Shown here piece by piece: positions 39,327-45,679 of a DNA stretch of 45,679 bases (within the stretch, counting starts at the first letter, position 1; each line of letters starts with the position of its first letter). The notes beneath the pieces are model-generated. The model saw only the letters and a list, made by a program, of their open reading frames with translations, had not been told where the DNA came from and did no database searches. Source of the stretch: Rhodocyclales bacterium (GTDB lineage: Bacteria; Pseudomonadota; Gammaproteobacteria; Burkholderiales; Rhodocyclaceae); assembly GCA_016235765.1 (NCBI GenBank), contig JACRIZ010000090.1, forward strand, positions 1-45,679. The letters run 5' to 3'. A program made the position numbers and the translations under genes.

Positions 39327-40732
39327 TGCTGGGCCTCCTGGCCTTGCACGGTCTGGCGTATGAAGTTCACGAAGCGCGCCGGCCAGTCGCAGCCGGCCGC
39401 ATTGCGCAAGTGAGTATACGAGGCGAGCAGATTCTTGCGCACGATGCCGTCGTGGCTGCCATCGACGCCGTGGCCGCGCTTCATGTCGTAGGCGAACACG
39501 GTGTCGGCGGGCAGGTTGCGGATGTCGGAGTAGTGGAATTCGTGGGCATTGATCACGGGCGCTTCACTTGCGCCGTGCCAAGGGTGGGCGGCAGTCGGCT
39601 GCAATTTTACGTAGCCGCGCCCGACCGGCTTGTCCTGCATGACGATGTCGCCGGCGATGGCGCCGACCATGCGCCGCTTCTGGCCGTGCCACTCGATGCT
39701 GCGGCCCAGGTACATCAGGCCGCCGCATTCGGCGTAGGTGGGCAGGCCGGCTTCGATGGCGTCGAGGATGGAACTGCGCATGGTGACATTCGCTTCCAGT
39801 CCGTCGATGAAGCTCTCGGGAAAGCCGCCGCCGATGAACAGGCCGTCGCACTCGGGCAGGCGCGGATCGCGCAGGGTGTCGAAGAAGACCAGTTCGGCAC
39901 CGGCCAGGCGCAGGGCATCGAGGTCGTCGGCGTAGTAGAAGCCGAAGGCGGCATCGCGGGCGATGGCGACGCGTATTGGCGTGCTCCCACGGGGATTCCC
40001 TCCGGTCACGCCACGGCTGACTTCTTCGAGAGGTGGATGGGGCAGGGCTACGTCGGTCGCGGATATCTGCAACAGGCGGTCGAGGTCGACCTGTTCGGCG
40101 ACGGCGCGGGCGATCTCGGCGACATGGCGCTCGGCAGCGTGGGTCTCGTTGGCCGGCATCAGGCCGAGGTGGCGCTCGACCAACTGCATGCGCGGATCGC
40201 TCTGGATGGCGCCGATCACGGGTACATCGGTGTAGTGCTCGATCACCGCGCGCAGCTTGGCCTCGTGGCGGCGGCCGCCCAGCTTGTTGAGGATGACGCC
40301 GGCGATCCGGATGTCGCGATCGAAGGCCTGGTAGCCGAGGATGAGCGGCGCAATGCCGCGCGTCATGCCGCGCGCGTCGAGCACCAGGACGACCGGCAGG
40401 CCGAGCAGCTTGGCCAGCGCGGCATTGCTGTTGGCACCTTCGAGGTCGAGGCCGTCGTAGAGGCCGAGATTGCCCTCGACCAGGCAGACGTCGGCGTCGC
40501 AACCGTAGCGGGCGAACTGCGCGCGGATTTCCTCATCGCGCGAAAGGAAGAAATCGAGGTTGCGGCAGGCCCGGCCGGCGGCGGTGCCCAGCCAGAGCGG
40601 ATCGATGTAGTCCGGACCCTTCTTGTACGGCTGCACTGCCAGGCCGCGTTCCCGCAACGCGGACGCAATGCCCAGCGAGACGGTGGTCTTGCCGGACGAT
40701 TTGTGCGCGGCCGATATCAGGAATCGGTGCAT
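39314..40732 (-). CDS. dsrN: DsrN, glutamine-dependent siroheme amidase (CobB/CbiA family)
   Basis: 472-residue homologue of cobyrinate a,c-diamide synthase. In sulfur oxidisers DsrN amidates siroheme to the siro(heme)amide cofactor of DsrAB. The N-terminal ATP-dependent synthetase domain has the P-loop [10 protein letters not shown] (8-17), [11 protein letters not shown] and [10 protein letters not shown]. The C-terminal class I glutamine amidotransferase domain has the nucleophile Cys336 ([12 protein letters not shown]) and the histidine at 441 ([10 protein letters not shown]). The linker at about 238-254 is Gly/Pro/Arg-rich ([14 protein letters not shown]). ATG 40732, 20 bases after dsrP. 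Position between dsrP and dsrR, as in A. vinosum, separates it from a cobalamin-specific CobB. Confidence 0.9.
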   Translation of the reverse strand: MHRFLISAAHKSSGKTTVSLGIASALRERGLAVQPYKKGPDYIDPLWLGTAAGRACRNLDFFLSRDEEIRAQFARYGCDADVCLVEGNLGLYDGLDLEGANSNAALAKLLGLPVVLVLDARGMTRGIAPLILGYQAFDRDIRIAGVILNKLGGRRHEAKLRAVIEHYTDVPVIGAIQSDPRMQLVERHLGLMPANETHAAERHVAEIARAVAEQVDLDRLLQISATDVALPHPPLEEVSRGVTGGNPRGSTPIRVAIARDAAFGFYYADDLDALRLAGAELVFFDTLRDPRLPECDGLFIGGGFPESFIDGLEANVTMRSSILDAIEAGLPTYAECGGLMYLGRSIEWHGQKRRMVGAIAGDIVMQDKPVGRGYVKLQPTAAHPWHGASEAPVINAHEFHYSDIRNLPADTVFAYDMKRGHGVDGSHDGIVRKNLLASYTHLRNAAGCDWPARFVNFIRQTVQGQEAQQCSR

Positions 40733-40752
40733 GACGGCCGGGCGTCCGACGC

Positions 40753-41958
40753 TCAGTCGGTGATGTTGAGCATCGCTTCCAGATGGGCGATGTCGTCTTC
40801 CGGCATGAAACTCAGCACGCGCACGCCTACCGCCGTCATGGTGAAGGCGATGCCGATGCCGCCCAGGCCGAGCAGGAACTCCGGCCAGCTCGGCGAATAG
40901 GTGTCGATGCGGCCGTCGAAGAAACTGCTGGCCGTCTCCATGCCGGGGAAGATCCCCAGCGGGAAGGCCTGGCCGCCGATGATGAAGACGTAGAGTTGGC
41001 AGAAGGCGCCGAGGATCACCAAGCCGGAGGCGGTGGCTACAGACCCGCACAGGGACGACAGGCCGGGCAGGTAGAGCAGCAGCAGCGGCAGGATGGTGCC
41101 GAGGAACAGCCAGCCGCCCCAGAACAGCACCGGGAAGATGCCGCCGTCGATCAGGATGAAGCGCTCGAAGGCGACTTCCTTGGCGAAGTAGAGGTTGGTC
41201 AGGTGATAGACCGCGACGAAGTAGAACACCGCGGCGACGAACACCCCGAGCAGGTTCTTCATGCGGTTGCGCACGGCCTGATGGACGGTCAGGCCGTTCC
41301 AGGCGTACATCACGCGCTGGACGATCATGAACACCGCCAGGCCCCAGGCGAAGGACATGATGATGAACATCGGCGCCAGGACGGCCGCATGGTAGGCCTG
41401 CCGCGCGACCAGGAAGCCGAAGATGGAACCGGTGCCGGTGGTGAGCAGCAAGCGCCAGATGAAGGCCGCGAAGCCGGCCGGCTTCGTCCAGGGGTTCATG
41501 CGCCGTTCCATCAAGGTCCACAGATAGACGGCGACGATGCCGAACATGCCGGGATAGAGGATGACGTTCCAGCCGAATACCGAGGTCGGGTTGAAGTGCG
41601 TCATGGCGATGATCAGGCGATCGGCGCGGCCGAGGTCGAGCATGATCACCGCGAGGCCGCCGGCCAGCATGGCGATGCACAGCAGGCCGGAAAGCGGCGC
41701 ACGCTTCTTGTAGAGGACCTTGCCGAACACCGAGCCGATCGAGGCGACGTTGAGCACGCCGGAGGCGGCGACGATCAGGAAAATGGCGAAGACATGCGGC
41801 ATGCCCCAGACGATCTGGTTGTTCATGCCGGTGACGACGTGACCGCTGTGCTCCATGTAGAGTGCCGCGGCGAGGCCGATGGCGACGATGGCGGCGCCGA
41901 AACCGGCCACCAGATAGAACAGGTGTTCTTCGCGGCGGGAGAACGGGACCAGGTTCAT
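40753..41958 (-). CDS. dsrP: DsrP, NrfD-like integral membrane subunit of DsrMKJOP
   Basis: 401-residue polytopic membrane protein with about ten hydrophobic segments, of the NrfD/PsrC family that exchanges electrons with quinone without a bound cofactor in most members. Examples of segments: LFYLVAGFGAAIVAIGLAAA, VFAIFLIVAASGVLNVASIG, FIIMSFAWGLAVFMIVQRVM and FLLGLGGIGIAFTMTAVGV. Polar loops include LDLGRADRLIIAMTHFNPTS, a typical NrfD-family stretch near the quinone site. It follows dsrO by 4 bases and precedes dsrN. In the DsrMKJOP complex it pairs with the iron-sulfur protein DsrO. Confidence 0.94.
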   Translation of the reverse strand: MNLVPFSRREEHLFYLVAGFGAAIVAIGLAAALYMEHSGHVVTGMNNQIVWGMPHVFAIFLIVAASGVLNVASIGSVFGKVLYKKRAPLSGLLCIAMLAGGLAVIMLDLGRADRLIIAMTHFNPTSVFGWNVILYPGMFGIVAVYLWTLMERRMNPWTKPAGFAAFIWRLLLTTGTGSIFGFLVARQAYHAAVLAPMFIIMSFAWGLAVFMIVQRVMYAWNGLTVHQAVRNRMKNLLGVFVAAVFYFVAVYHLTNLYFAKEVAFERFILIDGGIFPVLFWGGWLFLGTILPLLLLYLPGLSSLCGSVATASGLVILGAFCQLYVFIIGGQAFPLGIFPGMETASSFFDGRIDTYSPSWPEFLLGLGGIGIAFTMTAVGVRVLSFMPEDDIAHLEAMLNITD

Positions 41959-41962
41959 GGGG

Positions 41963-42685
41963 TCAGATTCCTTGGTAACGGACGCCGGTGTTGAGCTTCA
42001 GGTCGGCGCGCACCTGCGTGGTGGCGGTCTGCGCGATGCGGCGGGCGATGTCGCTGTTCGGGTCCTCGAGGTCGCCGAACAGCATGGCGCCTTCCGGGCA
42101 GGCTTCGACGCAGGCCGGCTTCTGGCCCTTGTCCACGCGATGGACGCAGAGCGTGCATGATTCGACGCAGCCGAGGCCGCGCGGCACTTCGGGGTTCTGC
42201 TGGGTGAGCGGCTGATGCACGAAGGAGCGCGCCTTGTACGGGCAGGCCATCATGCAGTAGCGGCAGCCGATGCAGATGTGGCGGTCGACCAGGACGATGC
42301 CGTCGGCGCGCTTCATCGAAGCGCCGGTCGGGCAGACATCGACGCAGGGCGGCTCGGCGCAGTGCTGGCACATCATCGGCAGCGAGTGCTGGCGGCCGTT
42401 CTTCGGGTCCTTGATGTCGATCTTGCGGATCCACTGCGCGGCCTGGCGCGGGTCGGCGACCTGCTCGTTGATGCCGTTCTCGGTGGCGCAGGCGGAGACG
42501 CAGGCGGTGCAGCCGCTGGCGCACTTGGTGGTGTCCACCAGCATGCCCCAGCGCTGCAATTTGGAGGCCGGCTCGCCGGCCGGCCGCGCCTGCGCGACCT
42601 GCATCAGGTGCACGCCCGGGGCGATGGCGACCAGGCCAAGTCCGGCGGATGCGGCCAGGAAGCCGCGGCGATCGTTGTTGCTCAT
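41963..42685 (-). CDS. dsrO: DsrO, periplasmic [4Fe-4S] ferredoxin subunit
   Basis: 240-residue iron-sulfur protein of the DMSO-reductase B-subunit type, exported to the periplasm by the Tat pathway. The signal is SNNDRRGFLAASAGLGLVAI, with twin arginines at 6-7. Four cysteine groups follow: CASGCTACVSAC, CQHCAEPPCVDVCP, CIGCRYCMMACP, and the GCVESCTLC plus CVEACP pair. It would relay electrons between the DsrJ haems and DsrP. Start ATG 42685 overlaps the dsrJ stop (ATGA). Confidence 0.95.
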   Translation of the reverse strand: MSNNDRRGFLAASAGLGLVAIAPGVHLMQVAQARPAGEPASKLQRWGMLVDTTKCASGCTACVSACATENGINEQVADPRQAAQWIRKIDIKDPKNGRQHSLPMMCQHCAEPPCVDVCPTGASMKRADGIVLVDRHICIGCRYCMMACPYKARSFVHQPLTQQNPEVPRGLGCVESCTLCVHRVDKGQKPACVEACPEGAMLFGDLEDPNSDIARRIAQTATTQVRADLKLNTGVRYQGI

Positions 42686-43059
42686 GGCTTGACTCCTGCT
42701 GCCTTGAATCCGGCCTTGGGCTGGTGGCAATCCCAGCAATCGAGCTTGACGGCGGCGTAACTGTGGCAGCTTTCGCAGAAGTGGTCCTTGCCGATCACCG
42801 AGCCGGTCGACTTGCCGGCATGGCACTCGATGCAGCCGTTCAGGCTGGCCGGTTTGCCACGCACCCCTTTGCGCATCGTTTCGTCGCGCTGGTGCTTGAG
42901 CATGTCCATGTGGTTGCGCCGCATCTCTTCGGTCGGCGCGATGCACTTGCCCTCGTTGGCGATCACGATGGTCGGCTTCGGCACGCCGTCGCCGGCCCAC
43001 GCCGAAAAAGTCAGCCATGGCAGTACGCCAAGCAGGAACAAAGTGACCGCGCGTCGCAT
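42682..43059 (-). CDS. dsrJ: DsrJ, periplasmic triheme cytochrome c
   Basis: 125-residue exported cytochrome with an N-terminal signal peptide (MRRAVTLFLLGVLPWLTFSA, cut after AWA). Three haem c sites are present: CIECH (76-80), CESCH (95-99) and CWDCH (108-112). Cys39 in NEGKCIAPTEEMRRNHMDML corresponds to the cysteine reported as an axial ligand of one haem in A. vinosum DsrJ; Met46, His50 and Met51 lie close by. The unusual His/Cys haem has been linked to sulfur substrate chemistry. It lies 11 bases after dsrL and overlaps dsrO. Confidence 0.95.
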   Translation of the reverse strand: MRRAVTLFLLGVLPWLTFSAWAGDGVPKPTIVIANEGKCIAPTEEMRRNHMDMLKHQRDETMRKGVRGKPASLNGCIECHAGKSTGSVIGKDHFCESCHSYAAVKLDCWDCHQPKAGFKAAGVKP

Positions 43060-43070
43060 GGTGGGATTCC

Positions 43071-45032
43071 TTATTCGCCGAGGCCCATCTGGATATAACC
43101 GGTCGGACAGACATCGTGGCAGATGTGGCAGCCGATGCACTTGTCGTAGTCCGTCGCCACGTAGCGGCCGGTCGTCGCGTCGGTCTTCTTGACCTTGTAG
43201 ACGGCAGTCTGCGGGCAATAGACGACGCAGTTGTCGCACTCGAAGCACAGGCCGCAACTCATGCAGCGCTTGGCCTCGGCGACCACCTGCTTGTCGTCGA
43301 GCGGATCGAGGCGCTCCTCGAAGTTGCCCAGCGCGCTTTCCTTGGTCAGGTGCGTGATGACGCGCATGTTGCGCGGCGTGTATTGGAAGTGGCCGAGGAA
43401 CAGCTCGTCGTGCGGGATGACGTAGCGGTCCGAGCGGTTGTCGAAGTTGTGCACGGCGCCCTTGGCGGCATCGGTGCCGCGGATCGGCTCCCTGACTTCC
43501 TCGAAGCCGACGTTCTTCTCGACGTACTTGCGCATCAGGTCGAAGGTATGGACGTCGATCTTCGGCCGACGGCCGACCGGCGCGCCGGACAGGAACTGGT
43601 CGATGCCGTCGGCGGCAATGGCGCCATGGCCGACTGCCGTGGTCAGCAGGTGCGGGCGGATGATATCGCCGCCGGCGAAGACGCCGGGCTTGTTCTGCAC
43701 CTGATAGTTCTTGTCGGCAGTGAGGCCGCCCTTGCCGTTGTTGAACTCTTCGAGGCCGGTGAAATCGACCGACTGGCCGATCGCGGAAACGATCAGGTCG
43801 GCGGGCAGTTCCTTTTCGGTACCTTCGATGGGCTTGATGTCGAGGCGGCCGCCGACCATCTTGGCCTCGCATTGCTTGACGCGCAGCGCGGTGGCGCGGC
43901 CATCGGTGCCTTTGAGCACGGCGACCGGCATCCAGCCCTGCATGATCTCGATGCCTTCGGCGTGGGCGTGCTCCAGCTCGTGCTTGCTGGCGGTCATGAA
44001 CACCGAGGTCAGGACGACCTCCGCGCCCTGGCGGTTGGAGATGTCGGCGACGTCCTGGGCCATCTTGCCGGCGATCGCGCCTTCCCAGTCTGTCGGCTTG
44101 GCTTCGGTGATGTGGCCGAGACGGCGGGCCACGGTGGCGACGTCCATCGAGGTATCGCCGCCGCCGACCACCACGACGCGCTTGCCGACGTGGCGCAGGC
44201 GGCCGTCGTTGAAGGCGCGCAGGAAAGAGGTGGCGGTGACGACGTTGGGCGCATTGGTGTCGCCCTCGATCGGCAGCGCGCGACCGGCCTGGGCGCCGAG
44301 GCCGAGGAACACGGCGTCGTAGTCCTTGTTGATCTGCTCCATCGAGATGTCGGTACCGATGCGGGTCTTCAACTTGGCGGTGACGCCGAGGTCGAGGATG
44401 CGCTGGATTTCGGCATCGAGCACGTCGCGCGGCGTCCGGTAGCCCGGGATGCCGTAGCGCATCATGCCGCCGAGGAATTCATGCTCGTCGAAGATGGTGA
44501 CCGCGTGACCCTTCAGCGCGAGCTGGTAAGCGACCGACAGGCCGGCCGGGCCGCCGCCGATGACGGCGACCTTCTTGCCGGTCAGCTTGGCGGGCTTGTT
44601 GAACTTGAGGTTGTTCTTGATCGCGTACTCGCCGAGGTAGTGCTCCACCGAGTTGATGCCGACGTGGTCCTCGACTTGGTTGCGGTTGCAGCCGGTCTCG
44701 CACGGTGCCGGGCAGACGCGGCCCATGACGGCCGGCAGCGGGTTGGCTTCGGTCAGGCGGCGCCAGGCATATTCCTGCCAGGGCATGACCGGCTTGCCGT
44801 CGGCGCCGACCGGGGGCTTTTCGACGCCGCGGACGATGTTCAGGTAGCCGCGGATGTCTTCGCCGGACGGGCAGGAACCCTGGCAGGGCGGCGTCGACTG
44901 GATATAGGTCGGGCACTTGTGCGACCAACTGGCCTGGAAGATGTTCTCCTGCCAACGCTTGACCTTGGCGTCACCGTCCTTGTAACGGCGGAACGACAGC
45001 TTGGTATCTTGGGGCTCGTTCGTGACTGACAT
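43071..45032 (-). CDS. dsrL: DsrL, iron-sulfur flavoprotein NAD(P)H:acceptor oxidoreductase
   Basis: 653-residue homologue of the glutamate synthase small subunit (GltD/NfnB fold), which couples DsrAB to the NAD(P) pool. N-terminal cysteines: CPTYIQSTPPCQGSCPSGED and CPAPCETGCNRNQ. FAD site VAVIGGGPAGLSVAYQLALK (about 154-173), NAD(P) site VVVVGGGDTSMDVATVARRL, and the FAD-closing motif GVFAGGDII. The C-terminal ferredoxin domain starts near residue 590 (CMSCGLCFECDNC, then CIGCHICHDVCP at 632). DsrL marks mainly sulfur-oxidising Dsr systems, so it sets the inferred direction of the pathway. It lies 27 bases after dsrK and 11 before dsrJ. Confidence 0.96.
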   Translation of the reverse strand: MSVTNEPQDTKLSFRRYKDGDAKVKRWQENIFQASWSHKCPTYIQSTPPCQGSCPSGEDIRGYLNIVRGVEKPPVGADGKPVMPWQEYAWRRLTEANPLPAVMGRVCPAPCETGCNRNQVEDHVGINSVEHYLGEYAIKNNLKFNKPAKLTGKKVAVIGGGPAGLSVAYQLALKGHAVTIFDEHEFLGGMMRYGIPGYRTPRDVLDAEIQRILDLGVTAKLKTRIGTDISMEQINKDYDAVFLGLGAQAGRALPIEGDTNAPNVVTATSFLRAFNDGRLRHVGKRVVVVGGGDTSMDVATVARRLGHITEAKPTDWEGAIAGKMAQDVADISNRQGAEVVLTSVFMTASKHELEHAHAEGIEIMQGWMPVAVLKGTDGRATALRVKQCEAKMVGGRLDIKPIEGTEKELPADLIVSAIGQSVDFTGLEEFNNGKGGLTADKNYQVQNKPGVFAGGDIIRPHLLTTAVGHGAIAADGIDQFLSGAPVGRRPKIDVHTFDLMRKYVEKNVGFEEVREPIRGTDAAKGAVHNFDNRSDRYVIPHDELFLGHFQYTPRNMRVITHLTKESALGNFEERLDPLDDKQVVAEAKRCMSCGLCFECDNCVVYCPQTAVYKVKKTDATTGRYVATDYDKCIGCHICHDVCPTGYIQMGLGE

Positions 45033-45059
45033 GGCGATTGTCTCCGGGGTATCGTTGTA

Positions 45060-45679
45060 TTACTGCTCGTTGCCGAGTTGGATGGCCGTGCTGACCAGTT
45101 GGTGCACGCCGCCAACCAGGCGCATGTTGAATCCGTAGTAGGGCAGGACCTTCGTGAATTGGGCCTTGCAGATGGCGCAGATGGTGGCCATGAAGTTGAC
45201 GCCGTGGTCGTCGACGACGTGCTTCAGGGCTTCCATGCGCGGCAAGGCGCCCTTGACGCGGATGTCGATCAGTTCGTCGGTCAACAAGCCGCCGCCGCCG
45301 CCGCAGCAGAAGGTCTTCTCGCGCGTGGTGTCCGGCGCCATCTCGAAGTAGTTGTTGGCCACCGCCTTGATGATGTTGCGCGGAATGTCGAACTGGCCGC
45401 CGGGATAGTCGCCCATGCGCGAGGCGCGCGCCACGTTGCAGGAATCGTGGAAAGTAATGATGCGGCTGTCGTTGGCCGACTTGTCGAACTTCAGGCGGCC
45501 GGCCTGGATCAGGTCCCAGGTCACTTCGCAGATGTGCGAAGGCTGCTTGTAGTTCGGGTCGAGCTGCTTCTGCAGCTGGATCGCGAAAGGATCGTTGGCG
45601 CCGGCGCCGATGCCGGTCAACGTGTTCCAGAAGGCATAGGCGACGCGCCAGGCGTGGCCGCATTCGCCGACCACGATGC
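45060..45679 (-). CDS. dsrK: DsrK, HdrD-like iron-sulfur subunit (5' part outside window)
   Basis: The C-terminal 206 residues of DsrK; the gene continues past the right edge. It belongs to the heterodisulfide-reductase D/CCG family and acts on the cytoplasmic face of DsrMKJOP, probably handling the DsrC disulfide/trisulfide. Seen are GECGHAWRVAY, ITFHDSCNVARASRMGDY, and the CCG motif KTFCCGGGGGLLTDEL with a following MATICAICKAQF, which together bind the noncubane-type cluster. The order K-L-J-O-P-N-R matches the A. vinosum operon, so dsrM, dsrC, dsrEFH and dsrAB are expected just beyond 45679. Confidence 0.95.
   Translation of the reverse strand, partial: IVVGECGHAWRVAYAFWNTLTGIGAGANDPFAIQLQKQLDPNYKQPSHICEVTWDLIQAGRLKFDKSANDSRIITFHDSCNVARASRMGDYPGGQFDIPRNIIKAVANNYFEMAPDTTREKTFCCGGGGGLLTDELIDIRVKGALPRMEALKHVVDDHGVNFMATICAICKAQFTKVLPYYGFNMRLVGGVHQLVSTAIQLGNEQ

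Noticed and set aside
39971..40019. Gly/Pro/Arg-rich segment in the dsrN linker as an inserted element.
   Set aside because: It lies between the two catalytic domains, where length and composition vary freely, and keeps the reading frame.
35743..40023. A 15-base identity (CGCCACGGCTGACTT) shared by the region after the NarL-like gene and the dsrN linker, which looked like a dispersed repeat.
   Set aside because: In a high-GC window of this size one or two 15-base matches are expected by chance, and the similarity does not extend further.

Overview
The window is high-GC proteobacterial chromosome. Gene content and order (carB-greA-yhbY-rlmE-ftsH-folP-glmM, then pst, tpiA-secG-tRNA-Leu-nuoA-N) fit a betaproteobacterium. 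A dsr operon with dsrL, dsrN and dsrR points to a sulfur oxidiser of the reverse-Dsr type, perhaps a Rhodocyclales or Sulfuritalea-like organism. The taxonomic call is inference from gene content, not from a marker-gene search.

Layout. (1) 1-8537: housekeeping genes, starting inside carB, with a strong promoter before ftsH and an intrinsic terminator after it. (2) 8534-12994, minus strand: a five-gene lipid block, transcribed GT4 glycosyltransferase - dgkA-type kinase - SqdX/MgtA-like GT4 glycosyltransferase - PlcP-like metallophosphoesterase - OlsB-like acyltransferase. (3) 13074-16930: a good Pho box, then pstSCAB with a hairpin/T-run between pstS and pstC and no phoU after pstB. (4) 16944-32697: tpiA, secG, tRNA-Leu(GAG) and the complete 14-gene complex I operon nuoABCDEFGHIJKLMN. 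(5) 32699-38213: accessory and regulatory genes. These are a small protein resembling half of a sulfur oxygenase reductase, a Nudix ADP-ribose pyrophosphatase, a NarX/NarL-like two-component pair whose GAF domain is cysteine-rich, a PIN/ribbon-helix-helix toxin-antitoxin pair behind a perfect 22-bp palindrome, an AT-richer secreted SH3-like protein, and a Crp/Fnr regulator. (6) 38218-45679, minus strand: the distal dsr operon in the order dsrK(partial)-L-J-O-P-N-R, followed by a siroheme-pathway SUMT (cobA-type) gene overlapping dsrR.

How it works together. The dsr genes encode the membrane electron-transfer complex (DsrMKJOP, of which K, J, O and P are seen), the NAD(P)-linked DsrL, and siroheme synthesis and amidation functions (SUMT, DsrN) for reverse-acting dissimilatory sulfite reductase. 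Complex I links the NADH pool to quinone. The most interesting candidate system is the lipid block beside pst: phospholipase C (PlcP) releases diacylglycerol, two glycosyltransferases can turn it into glycolipids, and an OlsB-like enzyme can make phosphorus-free aminolipids. This would be a compact phosphate-starvation membrane-remodelling island next to the phosphate transporter and its Pho box.
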